From Candidatus Aenigmatarchaeota archaeon (GTDB taxonomy: Archaea > Aenigmatarchaeota > Aenigmatarchaeia > QMZS01): a stretch of DNA of 5,117 bases. The notes under the pieces were generated by a model that saw only the letters and a program-made list of their open reading frames with translations, did no database searches and had not been told where the DNA came from. The stretch is from contig QMZS01000073.1 in NCBI GenBank assembly GCA_003663295.1, positions 1 through 5,117 on the forward strand, in the 5' to 3' direction. The position numbers and the translations under genes are program-made. Shown piece by piece: positions 1 through 5,117 of this stretch (position 1 is its first letter; every line of letters starts with the position of its first letter).

Positions 1-67
1 CCTGATTTTCCTCTCCAAGTATTTTTCCTTTTGAATACCAGGAATGAGAATGCAATTCAAGAAACAT
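1..67 (-). CDS. PHP-domain protein, N-terminal fragment (runs off window start)
   Basis: An ATG at 67 opens a frame that stays open to the window edge, giving 22 codons: MFLELHSHSWYSKGKILG and four more residues. The start matches the first motif of PHP (polymerase and histidinol phosphatase) domains: a hydrophobic strand, then His-x-His-Ser at residues 6-9, then Tyr-Ser and a small or basic residue. In that family the two histidines bind metal for phosphoester hydrolysis. Members include histidinol phosphatases, RNase P-type and tRNA-processing PHP enzymes and DNA polymerase-associated domains; which one this is cannot be told from 22 residues. It lies 40 bases downstream of the bPH2 gene on the same strand, so co-transcription or a promoter of its own are both possible. 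The frame and motif are seen directly; the family is recognised from the motif alone. Confidence 0.7.
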   Translation of the reverse strand, partial: MFLELHSHSWYSKGKILGEENQ

Positions 68-107
68 AATATTATTAGTTTAGATTATAATCATTGATAC
101 CTTAAAT

Positions 108-2492
108 TTAATAATACCCTTTCAGCGTTCCATAAAACTCTTTGTAATCAGGAATATCCCTGATAACCAATTCTGCGGAACTGCTTCCTGTTGTATTGAC
201 CGTAATATTTCCATTATTATATATTTTATTAAACACCCCCTGCGAAAAGTTTATATGGTCTATTTTACTGAAGATAATTGAAGTTTGTTTCTTATACAAT
301 ATTCCTGAATTTGCAACAACCCTATAGTTTTGAATTGAAAATGATTTTGCTTTTACACTCCAGATTACAAAACCGAGCAGAATAATCAACAACAAAATAA
401 ATGGGGCTAAAATTACTTGAGCAAATTGATATACAATTAAACCCAATATTCCACCAATCAAAATCCAACCCACCAAAGAATTTGCTAAATCCGGTTTTGA
501 AATCCTGATTGTTTCCGGAGAATAACTGGAAATATTTTTATTCATCTCAGATAATTGCTTTGAATCAGGTCTCTTGTAAAATATTAAATCAATCAGTTCA
601 TCCTTATTATTAATATCCGCAATATAATTAATTTTAAAGTTATTTGAAATAATCATCTGACTTTTCCCTTCTTGCACCAAATGTTCACCCGCAACATTAA
701 ATTTAATTGAACCAAATCCCGAAAAAGGATATTTCAGGGTGGTTAGATCTTTTATATTATCATACAAAACATAATAAAAATCCTTGAAGAATATTCCTCT
801 GGTAAAATAAACATAATCTTTGAAATAAGTGAAGTTGGATTTTTTATAATAGATAATTTTATAGATTATAATAAAAATGCAAAGAACGACCATTACTACA
901 GGCACTATTGCGATAAGCATATTGATTGCAAAAGCAAAATAAGAAGAACCTAAAAGTATTATTGTAAAAATCAAAGTGATAAATAAATTTGCTTTAAGAA
1001 AATCAATTATTTTAAAATTAGAATCCATTTTATAGATTTCTTCCTGAGCGCCTATTCCTGATTTTGCCAAGAGTGCTTGATATATTCCATCTGATTTCTT
1101 TATATTCTCAAATTTAATATCTTCTGAAGAACCAATTGACCAGAAATGTATGCTGCAGGTATTGAACCATTTATCAATAAAACTTTCTTTGAAAATAACC
1201 GACATAATTTTATCATTGGTGAACTCCTTGTTTTTCGAAGAAATAAAATTATATCTTTCCTCAATACTATTTGATTTAACAAAATATTTTGTTGAATTTA
1301 TTTTAATTGCTATCTGAATTGAAATAATAATCCAGAGAATCATCAAAGGGAATAAAATAAGACAAATGGGGAGAATGATTAACAAAGGAAGCATCGTCCT
1401 TTTAGTATCCATTTTATACTCTGCTGTAAAATTTGTGTCTCTTGGCAAAGTCTTCGATGTATGGGTTATTTGTGTTTTAGATTTAGATGATTTAGCTGTT
1501 TGTTTATTTGTTTTAGAAATTTGTTGTTTTCCAGTTCCAACCAAAGAATTTGTTTCGCTTATTAATTTATCTATATTTGATTCCATCTCCTTGCCATTAG
1601 CCATATTTTTGAAAAGAACCTCCTGTTTGGTTCCCTGACAGCTAATCTTCACATCATATAAACCAAATATTTTATCGATAATGGTCTGCGTAATCGTTGA
1701 ATCAGAAAGATTCTCTATTGGAATAAAAGAATAATTCTTTGAGAGAAAACCTTCGCTATAAGTTATTGTATCTGAATAAATACTATAAACCCGCTTCTTT
1801 AAATCCAAAAACCTAAAAGCTAGAAAACCAAATACAAGCAAAGCTAGAAAACCAGATAAATATAAAAATAATTGATTCTCCAGAACAAACCTGATTATAC
1901 TTAATTCAGTATCAAAAAAGAACCATGCCATTATAATCAATGTTGTGACTAAATTTCTAAATACCTCAAAGAAAACTCCTATTGAACTTGGACGTTCCTT
2001 CTGAACCAATTTTGATTTTGATAATTTAAATCCATTATATTGCATTATCTTTTCAATATATTCATACATCTTATTTGTATTATCTATGGATTTGAGGAAT
2101 ATTTCCGAGACACCGCTTCCAGCAGATTCTATCACCACATTTCCTGTTTTTAAAAGTTTATTCTCAAGGTAAGGCAATTTCATAGTTACATGGGTTATAT
2201 TTTTGATAATCAACTCAGTCTCGCTATTAGAGAATATTCCGCCTGAATTATAGATAATTTTATCCTTGAAAAAAGTATAACTCTCTTTTCTATACTGAAC
2301 ATTCAATGAATAATAATTGAACAATTCAATTGCTATAAAAAATATGACAACAAATAAAACATACTCTTTCAAAACCAAACTTGCTATTGAATAAATAATC
2401 ACAAAAATAAGGAATAAACCAAGAGAAATTTTAAAAAAACTGTAATCAACATAAGACGCTCTATTTGGTTTTAATTTATATTCATAAGACAT
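108..2492 (-). CDS. Multi-pass membrane protein with five tandem bPH2 (YdbS/YdbT-like) units
   Basis: This 794-residue protein starts at an ATG and ends in TAA. I read five repeats of transmembrane segment(s) plus a beta-rich domain. Membrane segments are near residues 21-63, 172-229, 366-397, 502-547 and 672-714. The beta domains are near 71-136, 235-297, 402-464, 554-627 and 717-790. Shared pattern: a strand such as 'YTFFKDKIIYNSGGIFS' or 'FTYFKDYVYFTRGIFFK', an Ile-rich stretch, then 'GNVVIESAG', 'GSIKFNVAGE' or 'GNITVNTTGS'. This is the pattern of the bPH2/YdbS-YdbT family (PF03703). Bacillus YdbT, as I recall, is about 490 residues with three such domains, so five is long. The third unit is the most divergent, and a Ser/Thr/Lys-rich linker (312-352) separates units 1-2 from 3-5. 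YdbS/YdbT have been linked in Bacillus to resistance to membrane-active peptides; that role here is only a possibility. There is no signal peptide apart from the first membrane segment. Family assignment is fairly sure, function unknown. Confidence 0.8.
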   Translation of the reverse strand: MSYEYKLKPNRASYVDYSFFKISLGLFLIFVIIYSIASLVLKEYVLFVVIFFIAIELFNYYSLNVQYRKESYTFFKDKIIYNSGGIFSNSETELIIKNITHVTMKLPYLENKLLKTGNVVIESAGSGVSEIFLKSIDNTNKMYEYIEKIMQYNGFKLSKSKLVQKERPSSIGVFFEVFRNLVTTLIIMAWFFFDTELSIIRFVLENQLFLYLSGFLALLVFGFLAFRFLDLKKRVYSIYSDTITYSEGFLSKNYSFIPIENLSDSTITQTIIDKIFGLYDVKISCQGTKQEVLFKNMANGKEMESNIDKLISETNSLVGTGKQQISKTNKQTAKSSKSKTQITHTSKTLPRDTNFTAEYKMDTKRTMLPLLIILPICLILFPLMILWIIISIQIAIKINSTKYFVKSNSIEERYNFISSKNKEFTNDKIMSVIFKESFIDKWFNTCSIHFWSIGSSEDIKFENIKKSDGIYQALLAKSGIGAQEEIYKMDSNFKIIDFLKANLFITLIFTIILLGSSYFAFAINMLIAIVPVVMVVLCIFIIIYKIIYYKKSNFTYFKDYVYFTRGIFFKDFYYVLYDNIKDLTTLKYPFSGFGSIKFNVAGEHLVQEGKSQMIISNNFKINYIADINNKDELIDLIFYKRPDSKQLSEMNKNISSYSPETIRISKPDLANSLVGWILIGGILGLIVYQFAQVILAPFILLLIILLGFVIWSVKAKSFSIQNYRVVANSGILYKKQTSIIFSKIDHINFSQGVFNKIYNNGNITVNTTGSSSAELVIRDIPDYKEFYGTLKGYY

Positions 2493-2540
2493 AATTATAA
2501 AGGATTTTGTTAACTAATGAATGGCTTCTCAAAAGAACAA

Positions 2541-2554
2541 CTTATATTTTATTA
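2541..2554 (-). promoter_or_regulatory. Possible TATA element for the bPH2 gene
   Basis: On the minus strand the sequence TAATAAAATATAAG lies about 55 bases before the ATG at 2492. An archaeal start site about 25 bases downstream would fall near 2521 and leave a leader of roughly 30 bases. No clear Shine-Dalgarno motif precedes the ATG, and no convincing TATA element lies at the leaderless distance, so this is the best candidate in the gap. AT-rich sequence makes chance matches common. Confidence 0.3.
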
Positions 2555-2559
2555 AACAG

Positions 2560-2576
2560 TTTTAAAAAAGGAATTA
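2560..2576. repeat. Direct repeat copy A (17 bases)
   Basis: The plus strand reads TTTTAAAAAAGGAATTA. A second copy, TTTTCAAAAAGGAATTA, begins 31 bases further on; 16 of 17 positions agree. The repeat lies in the gap between the bPH2 and Nudix genes. It may be a duplicated terminator or a paired regulatory site. Confidence 0.6.
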
Positions 2577-2590
2577 GTTCTCACCGAACA

Positions 2591-2607
2591 TTTTCAAAAA
2601 GGAATTA
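2591..2607. repeat. Direct repeat copy B (17 bases)
   Basis: The plus strand reads TTTTCAAAAAGGAATTA, differing from copy A at the fifth base only. The copy ends directly before the Nudix stop codon, which begins at 2610 on the minus strand. Confidence 0.6.
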
Positions 2608-3018
2608 TTATAACTTATCAATTATCCCTAAAAAGAACTCCTTGTCCTTCCTATAATTTAATAAATCAGCAACCTTGTCTTTTTCAACCCATCTGGCTTC
2701 AGGATTATTTGGGTCAATTGGTTTGAGAATTTCCTGATTTGTTCTGAACAAAAACATTGCAATTTCTTTTAGTTCTGATTTATCAGCCTCTTCTTTCAGC
2801 CCAATTCCATATCTTTTGTATTTGCCAAGTTCTCTTATTAATTTCAATTCATTCGCCCGGATTCTTCATAAATTTCCCTTTTTTGCGGCGGTTAATTCAT
2901 CCTCGCCATTATCAATATGACCTTTTGGCAAATACCTGGAATACCCATTCCGGTTAACTGCAAAAATTAATCCTTTATTGTTTGTCACAATTCCTCCAGC
3001 AATCTTTGTTTGTTTCAT
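2608..3018 (-). pseudogene. Nudix hydrolase, Nudix box disrupted by paired compensating indels
   Basis: Two halves in the same frame (3054-2866 and 2865-2608) are separated by one TGA at 2868-2866. Removing one A from the A6 run (minus strand, 2884-2879) and adding one G to the GGG run (2858-2856) restores a protein of about 136 residues. Its box is then canonical: GHIDNGEDELTAAK followed by REIYEESGA, an exact fit to G-x5-E-x7-REUxEExGU. The core otherwise looks intact: strand 'KIAGGIVTNNKGLIFAVNR', 'YLPKG' before the box, and 'EARWVEKDKVADLL' near the C-terminus, as in MutT/Ap4A-hydrolase-like members that cleave nucleoside diphosphate-linked compounds with divalent metal. As written, the catalytic REUxEE residues are lost and translation stops. 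The start at 3018 lies four bases after the MscS stop; an earlier in-frame ATG at 3054 would overlap MscS by 32 bases. This is a recent pseudogene or a pair of sequence errors; substrate unknown. Confidence 0.8.
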
Positions 3019-3022
3019 AAAT

Positions 3023-3892
3023 TTATTTCCTGATTTTAACCCGCTCCTTTTCATTTATCGTAATTTCCCTGTGAGGGTAAGATAATTTTATCCCCTTGGC
3101 TTTACTTAGATTATTAAAAATATCCTCAGTTATTCTCCCTGAAATTTCCTGTAGTCTCTTTGCGGGGGCAAAATACCTTACATGAATGCTAAGCCCATTT
3201 GGAGAAAAATAGGTCCTTACATAAGGTTCTCCCTTAGTTTTTTCAATAAACTCTTTTGTCACTTCTTTTGCTACCTCTAAACAAATTTTCGTTGCTTTTT
3301 TTAAATCACTCTCATAGGTAATCATAGGCACTACCTGATCAAGAATATATTCATCTTTTGAAGTGTAGTTTATCAAATTCTGTTCAAACAAAATTGAATT
3401 TGGAACCATTACAATCCTTCCTGAAGTTTCTTCTCCTCCAATTATCCCGCCTATTTCAGAAATATAAATATGGGTGAGTTTTACATCGGTCACATCCCCC
3501 CGGACAGCTCCGATAGTTATCCTATCCCCAATTTCAAAAGGTCTTGTAGTAATTACCATTATCCATGCAGCAATACCTGTAATTGGTTTTTGCAATGCCC
3601 ATCCCAGAGCCGCTGAAAATAATCCCGCAGTTAAAGCAAAACTGGTCCAAGAACCTGAATAAGCGGCTATTGCAACTCCAACAACAATCATCACAACTGC
3701 ATATTTTAAGACTCTTGAAAAGATTTCAACATTTGATTTTTGTTTCTTTGTTTTTACAAGTTTCAATAAATGTTTTTTTACAATATTTAAACAAGTAATA
3801 AATACAACATAAACAATAACAACCAGAATAATAGTTTTCAGAAAAGTTATTATATTCACAAATGAATTAATCAGTTCAAAATCAATTTCCAT
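3023..3892 (-). CDS. MscS-family mechanosensitive ion channel
   Basis: The product is a 289-residue inner-membrane channel from the ATG at 3892, close to E. coli MscS (286). Three membrane helices are visible near residues 15-37, 59-79 and 83-114. The third is Gly/Ala-rich ('ALTAGLFSAALGWALQKP'), like the pore-lining TM3. The beta domain follows with the family signature 'RPFEIGDRITIG' (117-128) and 'IVMVPNSILFEQNLINYT' (160-177). The C-terminal alpha/beta region ends in 'LSYPHREI'. Such channels open under membrane tension to release solutes during osmotic downshock. The loop before 'VPNS' is somewhat extended (GGIIGGEETSG). The frame also offers a TTG at 3931 (302 residues), directly after an in-frame stop. 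I prefer the ATG because of its codon, the length match and a TATA-like element at leaderless distance. It is followed after four bases by the Nudix gene, so the two are likely co-transcribed. Confidence 0.9.
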   Translation of the reverse strand: MEIDFELINSFVNIITFLKTIILVVIVYVVFITCLNIVKKHLLKLVKTKKQKSNVEIFSRVLKYAVVMIVVGVAIAAYSGSWTSFALTAGLFSAALGWALQKPITGIAAWIMVITTRPFEIGDRITIGAVRGDVTDVKLTHIYISEIGGIIGGEETSGRIVMVPNSILFEQNLINYTSKDEYILDQVVPMITYESDLKKATKICLEVAKEVTKEFIEKTKGEPYVRTYFSPNGLSIHVRYFAPAKRLQEISGRITEDIFNNLSKAKGIKLSYPHREITINEKERVKIRK

Positions 3893-3912
3893 ATCTTGGT
3901 TTAATTTAAAAT

Positions 3913-3920
3913 CTAATAAG
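3913..3920 (-). promoter_or_regulatory. TATA-like element for MscS gene
   Basis: On the minus strand CTTATTAG is centred about 25 bases before the ATG at 3892, the distance expected for a leaderless archaeal transcript. There is no Shine-Dalgarno sequence before this ATG. If it is the promoter, the TTG at 3931 lies upstream of the transcript and cannot be the start. The match to a TATA consensus is only moderate. Confidence 0.3.
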
Positions 3921-3966
3921 GATTCAAACAAAATTCATAAAGTAGGTACTCAATTTACAAGAATTC

Positions 3967-3973
3967 TTTAAAA
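3967..3973 (+). promoter_or_regulatory. TATA-like element for the gene at 3996
   Basis: TTTAAAA is centred 26 bases before the ATG at 3996, the spacing of an archaeal TATA box to a start site that coincides with the start codon. No ribosome binding site is present between it and the ATG, so a leaderless mRNA is likely. A second AT-rich stretch (TATTTAAA, about 3979-3986) is too close to the ATG to serve. Confidence 0.4.
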
Positions 3974-3995
3974 CAAACTATTTAAACTATATATT

Positions 3996-4478
3996 ATGAA
4001 AGGACAGATTTTTATTCTCGGAGCAATGGGAATTGTGCTTGCTTTGTTCATGATAATCCCAACAATTCAAAAAGAAATTTATCTCCCAAACACAGATAAT
4101 TCCATGCTTAAAAATATTGCGGGAGAATATAATTATTGGATTGCGTATTCAAGTATTGGAGGATCCTCTGAGATTTTGGATTTTGGAACTTTTGTAAAAG
4201 AAAATTATCCCAACATGGAATTTTTCTATGTTTATACTGAAGGCAATAATCTGAAAGTTGCAAATTTCTTTGATGAAGAAATGGGATTTTCAGTAAATGG
4301 TGATAATTTTTCTATTAAGTCAAATCAATCCATCGAAACCTCTTTCTCTAGTGAACTGGATTTTTCCTCAGATTATAGAAATTTCAAATATATTCCTGAA
4401 AATGAATTCTCAGGCGCAATATTTCTTAGAGTTGATAAAGGAATCGCCAGGATACAATTGCTTGAAATATTTGAATAA
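3996..4478 (+). CDS. Small membrane-anchored or secreted protein of unknown function, pilin-like N-terminus
   Basis: The product has 160 residues. It opens with 'MKGQIFILGAMGIVLALFMI', two or three polar residues and then one hydrophobic helix (about 5-23). The 'KGQ' junction resembles the class III (prepilin-type) signal of archaeal pilins and archaellins, which is cut between Gly and Gln. The Glu usually found five residues after that cut is absent here (Leu). The rest is polar and would lie outside the membrane: a helical part (about 34-70, 'NSMLKNIAGEYNYWIAYSS') followed by a beta-rich part ('MEFFYVYTEGNNLKVANFF', ending 'GIARIQLLEIFE'). I recall similar short 'RGQ/KGQ' proteins in DPANN genomes, but I cannot name a family. 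It stands alone on the plus strand, divergent from MscS and convergent with prefoldin. Coding status is well supported by length, start and composition; function is unknown. Confidence 0.75.
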   Translation: MKGQIFILGAMGIVLALFMIIPTIQKEIYLPNTDNSMLKNIAGEYNYWIAYSSIGGSSEILDFGTFVKENYPNMEFFYVYTEGNNLKVANFFDEEMGFSVNGDNFSIKSNQSIETSFSSELDFSSDYRNFKYIPENEFSGAIFLRVDKGIARIQLLEIFE

Positions 4479-4569
4479 TTAACATCTTCTTAGTTAAACT
4501 TGAACTATAACAATTCATTGAGTTTGATAAGATTGTCAAGAATCATCCAATCTATAAATTTGTGAAATC
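4479..4569. other. Convergent intergenic region, no clear terminator
   Basis: Two genes converge here. The only structure I see is a six-base stem, AGATTG (4530-4535) pairing with CAATCT (4548-4553) around a 12-base loop; there is no long T run on either strand. It may help end both transcripts, but the stem is weak and the region is otherwise featureless. Confidence 0.3.
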
Positions 4570-4977
4570 TTACTGTTGCAAAGTCTGCAACTCAAGCATG
4601 TGTTTCTGGATATTGTCCTGCAATTCTTTCCTCCGACCAGATACTTGCGGAAGAACTGATTCCATGCCTTTTATTTTCTCTTCTATATGTCTATCAACCT
4701 CGATTTTATCCATTTTCACAAAAAGTTTTCTTCCCACATTAACCAAAAATGAATTATCATCTGTGATTATTGAAGGAACCAAAACCCCGGAACCCATTTT
4801 AGAGAAACCTTCGCCCGCAATCAAACCTTTAACATCTTTCCTGAGTTTTGCGGATTCTTTAATCTTGGAATTTATTACATCATACTGCATTGAAATCTGT
4901 TCAAATTCCTTATTTAACATTTCTATATGCATATATATTTCCTGAGCTTTCTTCTGCAATTCTTCCTGACCTGCCAT
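4570..4977 (-). CDS. pfdA: Prefoldin subunit alpha
   Basis: The 135-residue product is the alpha subunit of the archaeal prefoldin hexamer (two alpha, four beta), a cytosolic jellyfish-shaped chaperone that captures unfolded proteins and hands them to the thermosome. The layout fits the family. An N-terminal coiled coil runs from about 3 to 48 ('LQKKAQEIYMHIEMLNKEF'). The central beta-hairpin part lies around 52-90 and holds 'GVLVPSIITDDNSFLVNVG' and 'KLFVKMDKI'. A C-terminal coiled coil runs from about 90 to 133 and ends in Gln/Leu heptads ('MLELQTLQQ'). Length is typical (about 130-150). The ATG start has no Shine-Dalgarno motif but has a TATA-like element about 27 bases upstream. The beta-subunit gene is not in the window. 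The neighbour across the promoter is divergent. Family assignment is from pattern recognition and I am confident of it. Confidence 0.9.
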   Translation of the reverse strand: MAGQEELQKKAQEIYMHIEMLNKEFEQISMQYDVINSKIKESAKLRKDVKGLIAGEGFSKMGSGVLVPSIITDDNSFLVNVGRKLFVKMDKIEVDRHIEEKIKGMESVLPQVSGRRKELQDNIQKHMLELQTLQQ

Positions 4978-5000
4978 AATATTGTAAAATTAATAAAAGG

Positions 5001-5009
5001 TTATTATAG
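5001..5009. promoter_or_regulatory. Shared bidirectional TATA-like element between prefoldin and the gene at 5029
   Basis: TTATTATAG on the plus strand reads CTATAATAA on the minus strand. It sits near the centre of the 51-base gap: about 24 bases before the ATG at 5029 (plus) and about 28 before the ATG at 4977 (minus). Both distances suit leaderless archaeal transcription. On the plus side it is preceded by the purine-rich AAAAGG (4995-5000), a BRE-like position. TATA function is inferred from spacing. Confidence 0.45.
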
Positions 5010-5028
5010 ATATATATTAAATATATAT
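5010..5028. repeat. AT-only inverted repeat next to a start codon
   Basis: ATATATATT (5010-5018) and AATATATAT (5020-5028) form a perfect nine-base inverted repeat around one base, ending directly before the ATG at 5029. It would overlap the transcription start of the plus-strand gene and could be an operator or simply an easily melted initiator. Alternating AT sequence is self-complementary by nature, so significance is limited. Confidence 0.4.
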
Positions 5029-5117
5029 ATGGTGGAAGAGTATGAAGTTGTTCCGATTACGCCTTTAAGAAAAATTGAACAAAGACTTGAAAGAATTGAG
5101 CATGGATCTCCAGGATA
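5029..5117 (+). CDS. Conserved-looking hypothetical protein, N-terminal fragment (runs off window end)
   Basis: An ATG at 5029 opens a frame that continues to the window end, giving 29 residues: MVEEYEVVPITPLRKIEQ, then RLERIEHGSPG. A GTG one codon later is an alternative start. The segment after 'PLRKIE' has an amphipathic heptad-like pattern (Ile, Leu and Ile spaced through Arg/Glu/Gln), suggesting a coiled coil. I have an impression of similar short archaeal proteins beginning with a 'YEVxPxxPLRxxE' pattern, but I know no function and cannot confirm a family. It is divergent from prefoldin and shares its promoter region. Support comes from the open frame, the promoter spacing and the non-random charged composition. 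Confidence 0.6.
   Translation, partial: MVEEYEVVPITPLRKIEQRLERIEHGSPG

Larger units (their letters stand above)
2560..2607 (-). terminator. Twin oligo-T tracts after the Nudix gene (probable terminator)
   Basis: Immediately after the Nudix stop codon the minus strand carries TAATTCCTTTTTGAAAA and then TAATTCCTTTTTTAAAA, with T runs of five and six. Archaeal transcription termination is driven mainly by U-rich tracts without a needed hairpin, so two in succession are a plausible terminator for the MscS-Nudix transcript. They lie just upstream of the candidate promoter of the bPH2 gene, consistent with separate transcription. This is inferred from base composition and position only. Confidence 0.4.

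Noticed and set aside
83..92. Perfect palindrome GATTATAATC upstream of the PHP gene as an operator or TATA box.
   Set aside because: It is only ten bases of AT-rich sequence and is centred about 20 bases from the ATG, too near for a leaderless TATA box; chance is a sufficient explanation.
1366..1638. Plus-strand open frame of 90 codons.
   Set aside because: It lies antisense to the bPH2 coding sequence, over its membrane and linker part; its composition mirrors that strand and it shows no domain or promoter.
2866..2868. Reading the internal TGA as an amino acid (recoded stop) to join the two Nudix halves.
   Set aside because: The residues around the TGA in that frame (KGNL, RIR) destroy the catalytic motif, whereas the shifted frame restores it exactly. 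The other genes here end in TAA, so they give no support for recoding.
2879..2886. The classical slippery heptamer A AAA AAG occurs in the reading frame at the Nudix break, suggesting programmed -1 frameshifting.
   Set aside because: A -1 slip would read GGG AAA TTT and reach a stop within about ten codons. Restoring the Nudix box needs a +1 shift here and a -1 shift about 22 bases later, which no known recoding signal does.
4502..4586. Minus-strand open stretch reading FHKFIDWMILDNLIKLNELL after the prefoldin stop, looking like a protein tail.
   Set aside because: It is open for fewer than 30 codons, overlaps the prefoldin end, and its only ATG leaves 13 codons. Stretches this short are common by chance in AT-rich DNA.
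4562..4945. Plus-strand open frame of 127 codons.
   Set aside because: It is antisense to the prefoldin alpha gene, whose family signature is clear; the translation is Ser/Cys/Ile-rich with no recognisable motif.
1..5117. Search for a CRISPR array, transposase, tRNA, rRNA or a defence cassette.
   Set aside because: I saw no regularly spaced repeats, transposase motifs, cloverleaf-like sequence or known defence domains; the genes are chromosomal housekeeping or envelope types.

Overview
The window looks like chromosomal DNA from an AT-rich archaeon, plausibly of a DPANN lineage such as Woesearchaeota or Pacearchaeota. Three things point there. The gene at 4570-4977 encodes an archaeal-type prefoldin alpha subunit. 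Several start codons have an archaeal TATA-like element about 25 bases upstream and no Shine-Dalgarno sequence, as expected for leaderless mRNAs. The plus-strand protein at 3996 begins with a pilin-like 'MKGQ' hydrophobic N-terminus. The lineage is an inference from gene content and style; no rRNA or tRNA is present to fix it.

Layout, left to right. Bases 1-67 (minus) hold the first 22 codons of a PHP-domain protein that runs off the edge. Bases 108-2492 (minus) encode a 794-residue membrane protein that I read as five tandem units, each a transmembrane segment or hairpin followed by a bacterial-PH-like (YdbS/YdbT, bPH2) domain. A 115-base gap follows, with a 17-base direct repeat carrying oligo-T tracts (minus strand) and a possible promoter. 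Bases 2608-3018 (minus) are a Nudix hydrolase gene whose catalytic Nudix box is broken by two mutually compensating single-base indels. Four bases upstream of it ends an MscS-type mechanosensitive channel gene (3023-3892, minus); these two almost certainly share a transcript. A divergent intergenic region leads to a plus-strand gene (3996-4478) for a small anchored or secreted protein of unknown function. It converges on the prefoldin alpha gene (4570-4977, minus). A 51-base AT-rich divergent promoter separates prefoldin from a gene entering at 5029 (plus), which is cut by the window end.

Working together: the MscS channel (osmotic release) and the Nudix enzyme (nucleotide clean-up or signalling) form a tight pair. 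The multi-bPH2 protein downstream is another envelope protein, so 108-3892 is largely membrane and stress related, but a joint pathway is not shown by the sequence. Prefoldin is housekeeping. The most notable points are the Nudix box with paired indels, the unusually long five-unit bPH2 protein, and the compact divergent prefoldin promoter, in which one TATA-like element sits midway between two apparently leaderless genes. No rRNA, tRNA, CRISPR array or mobile element was seen.
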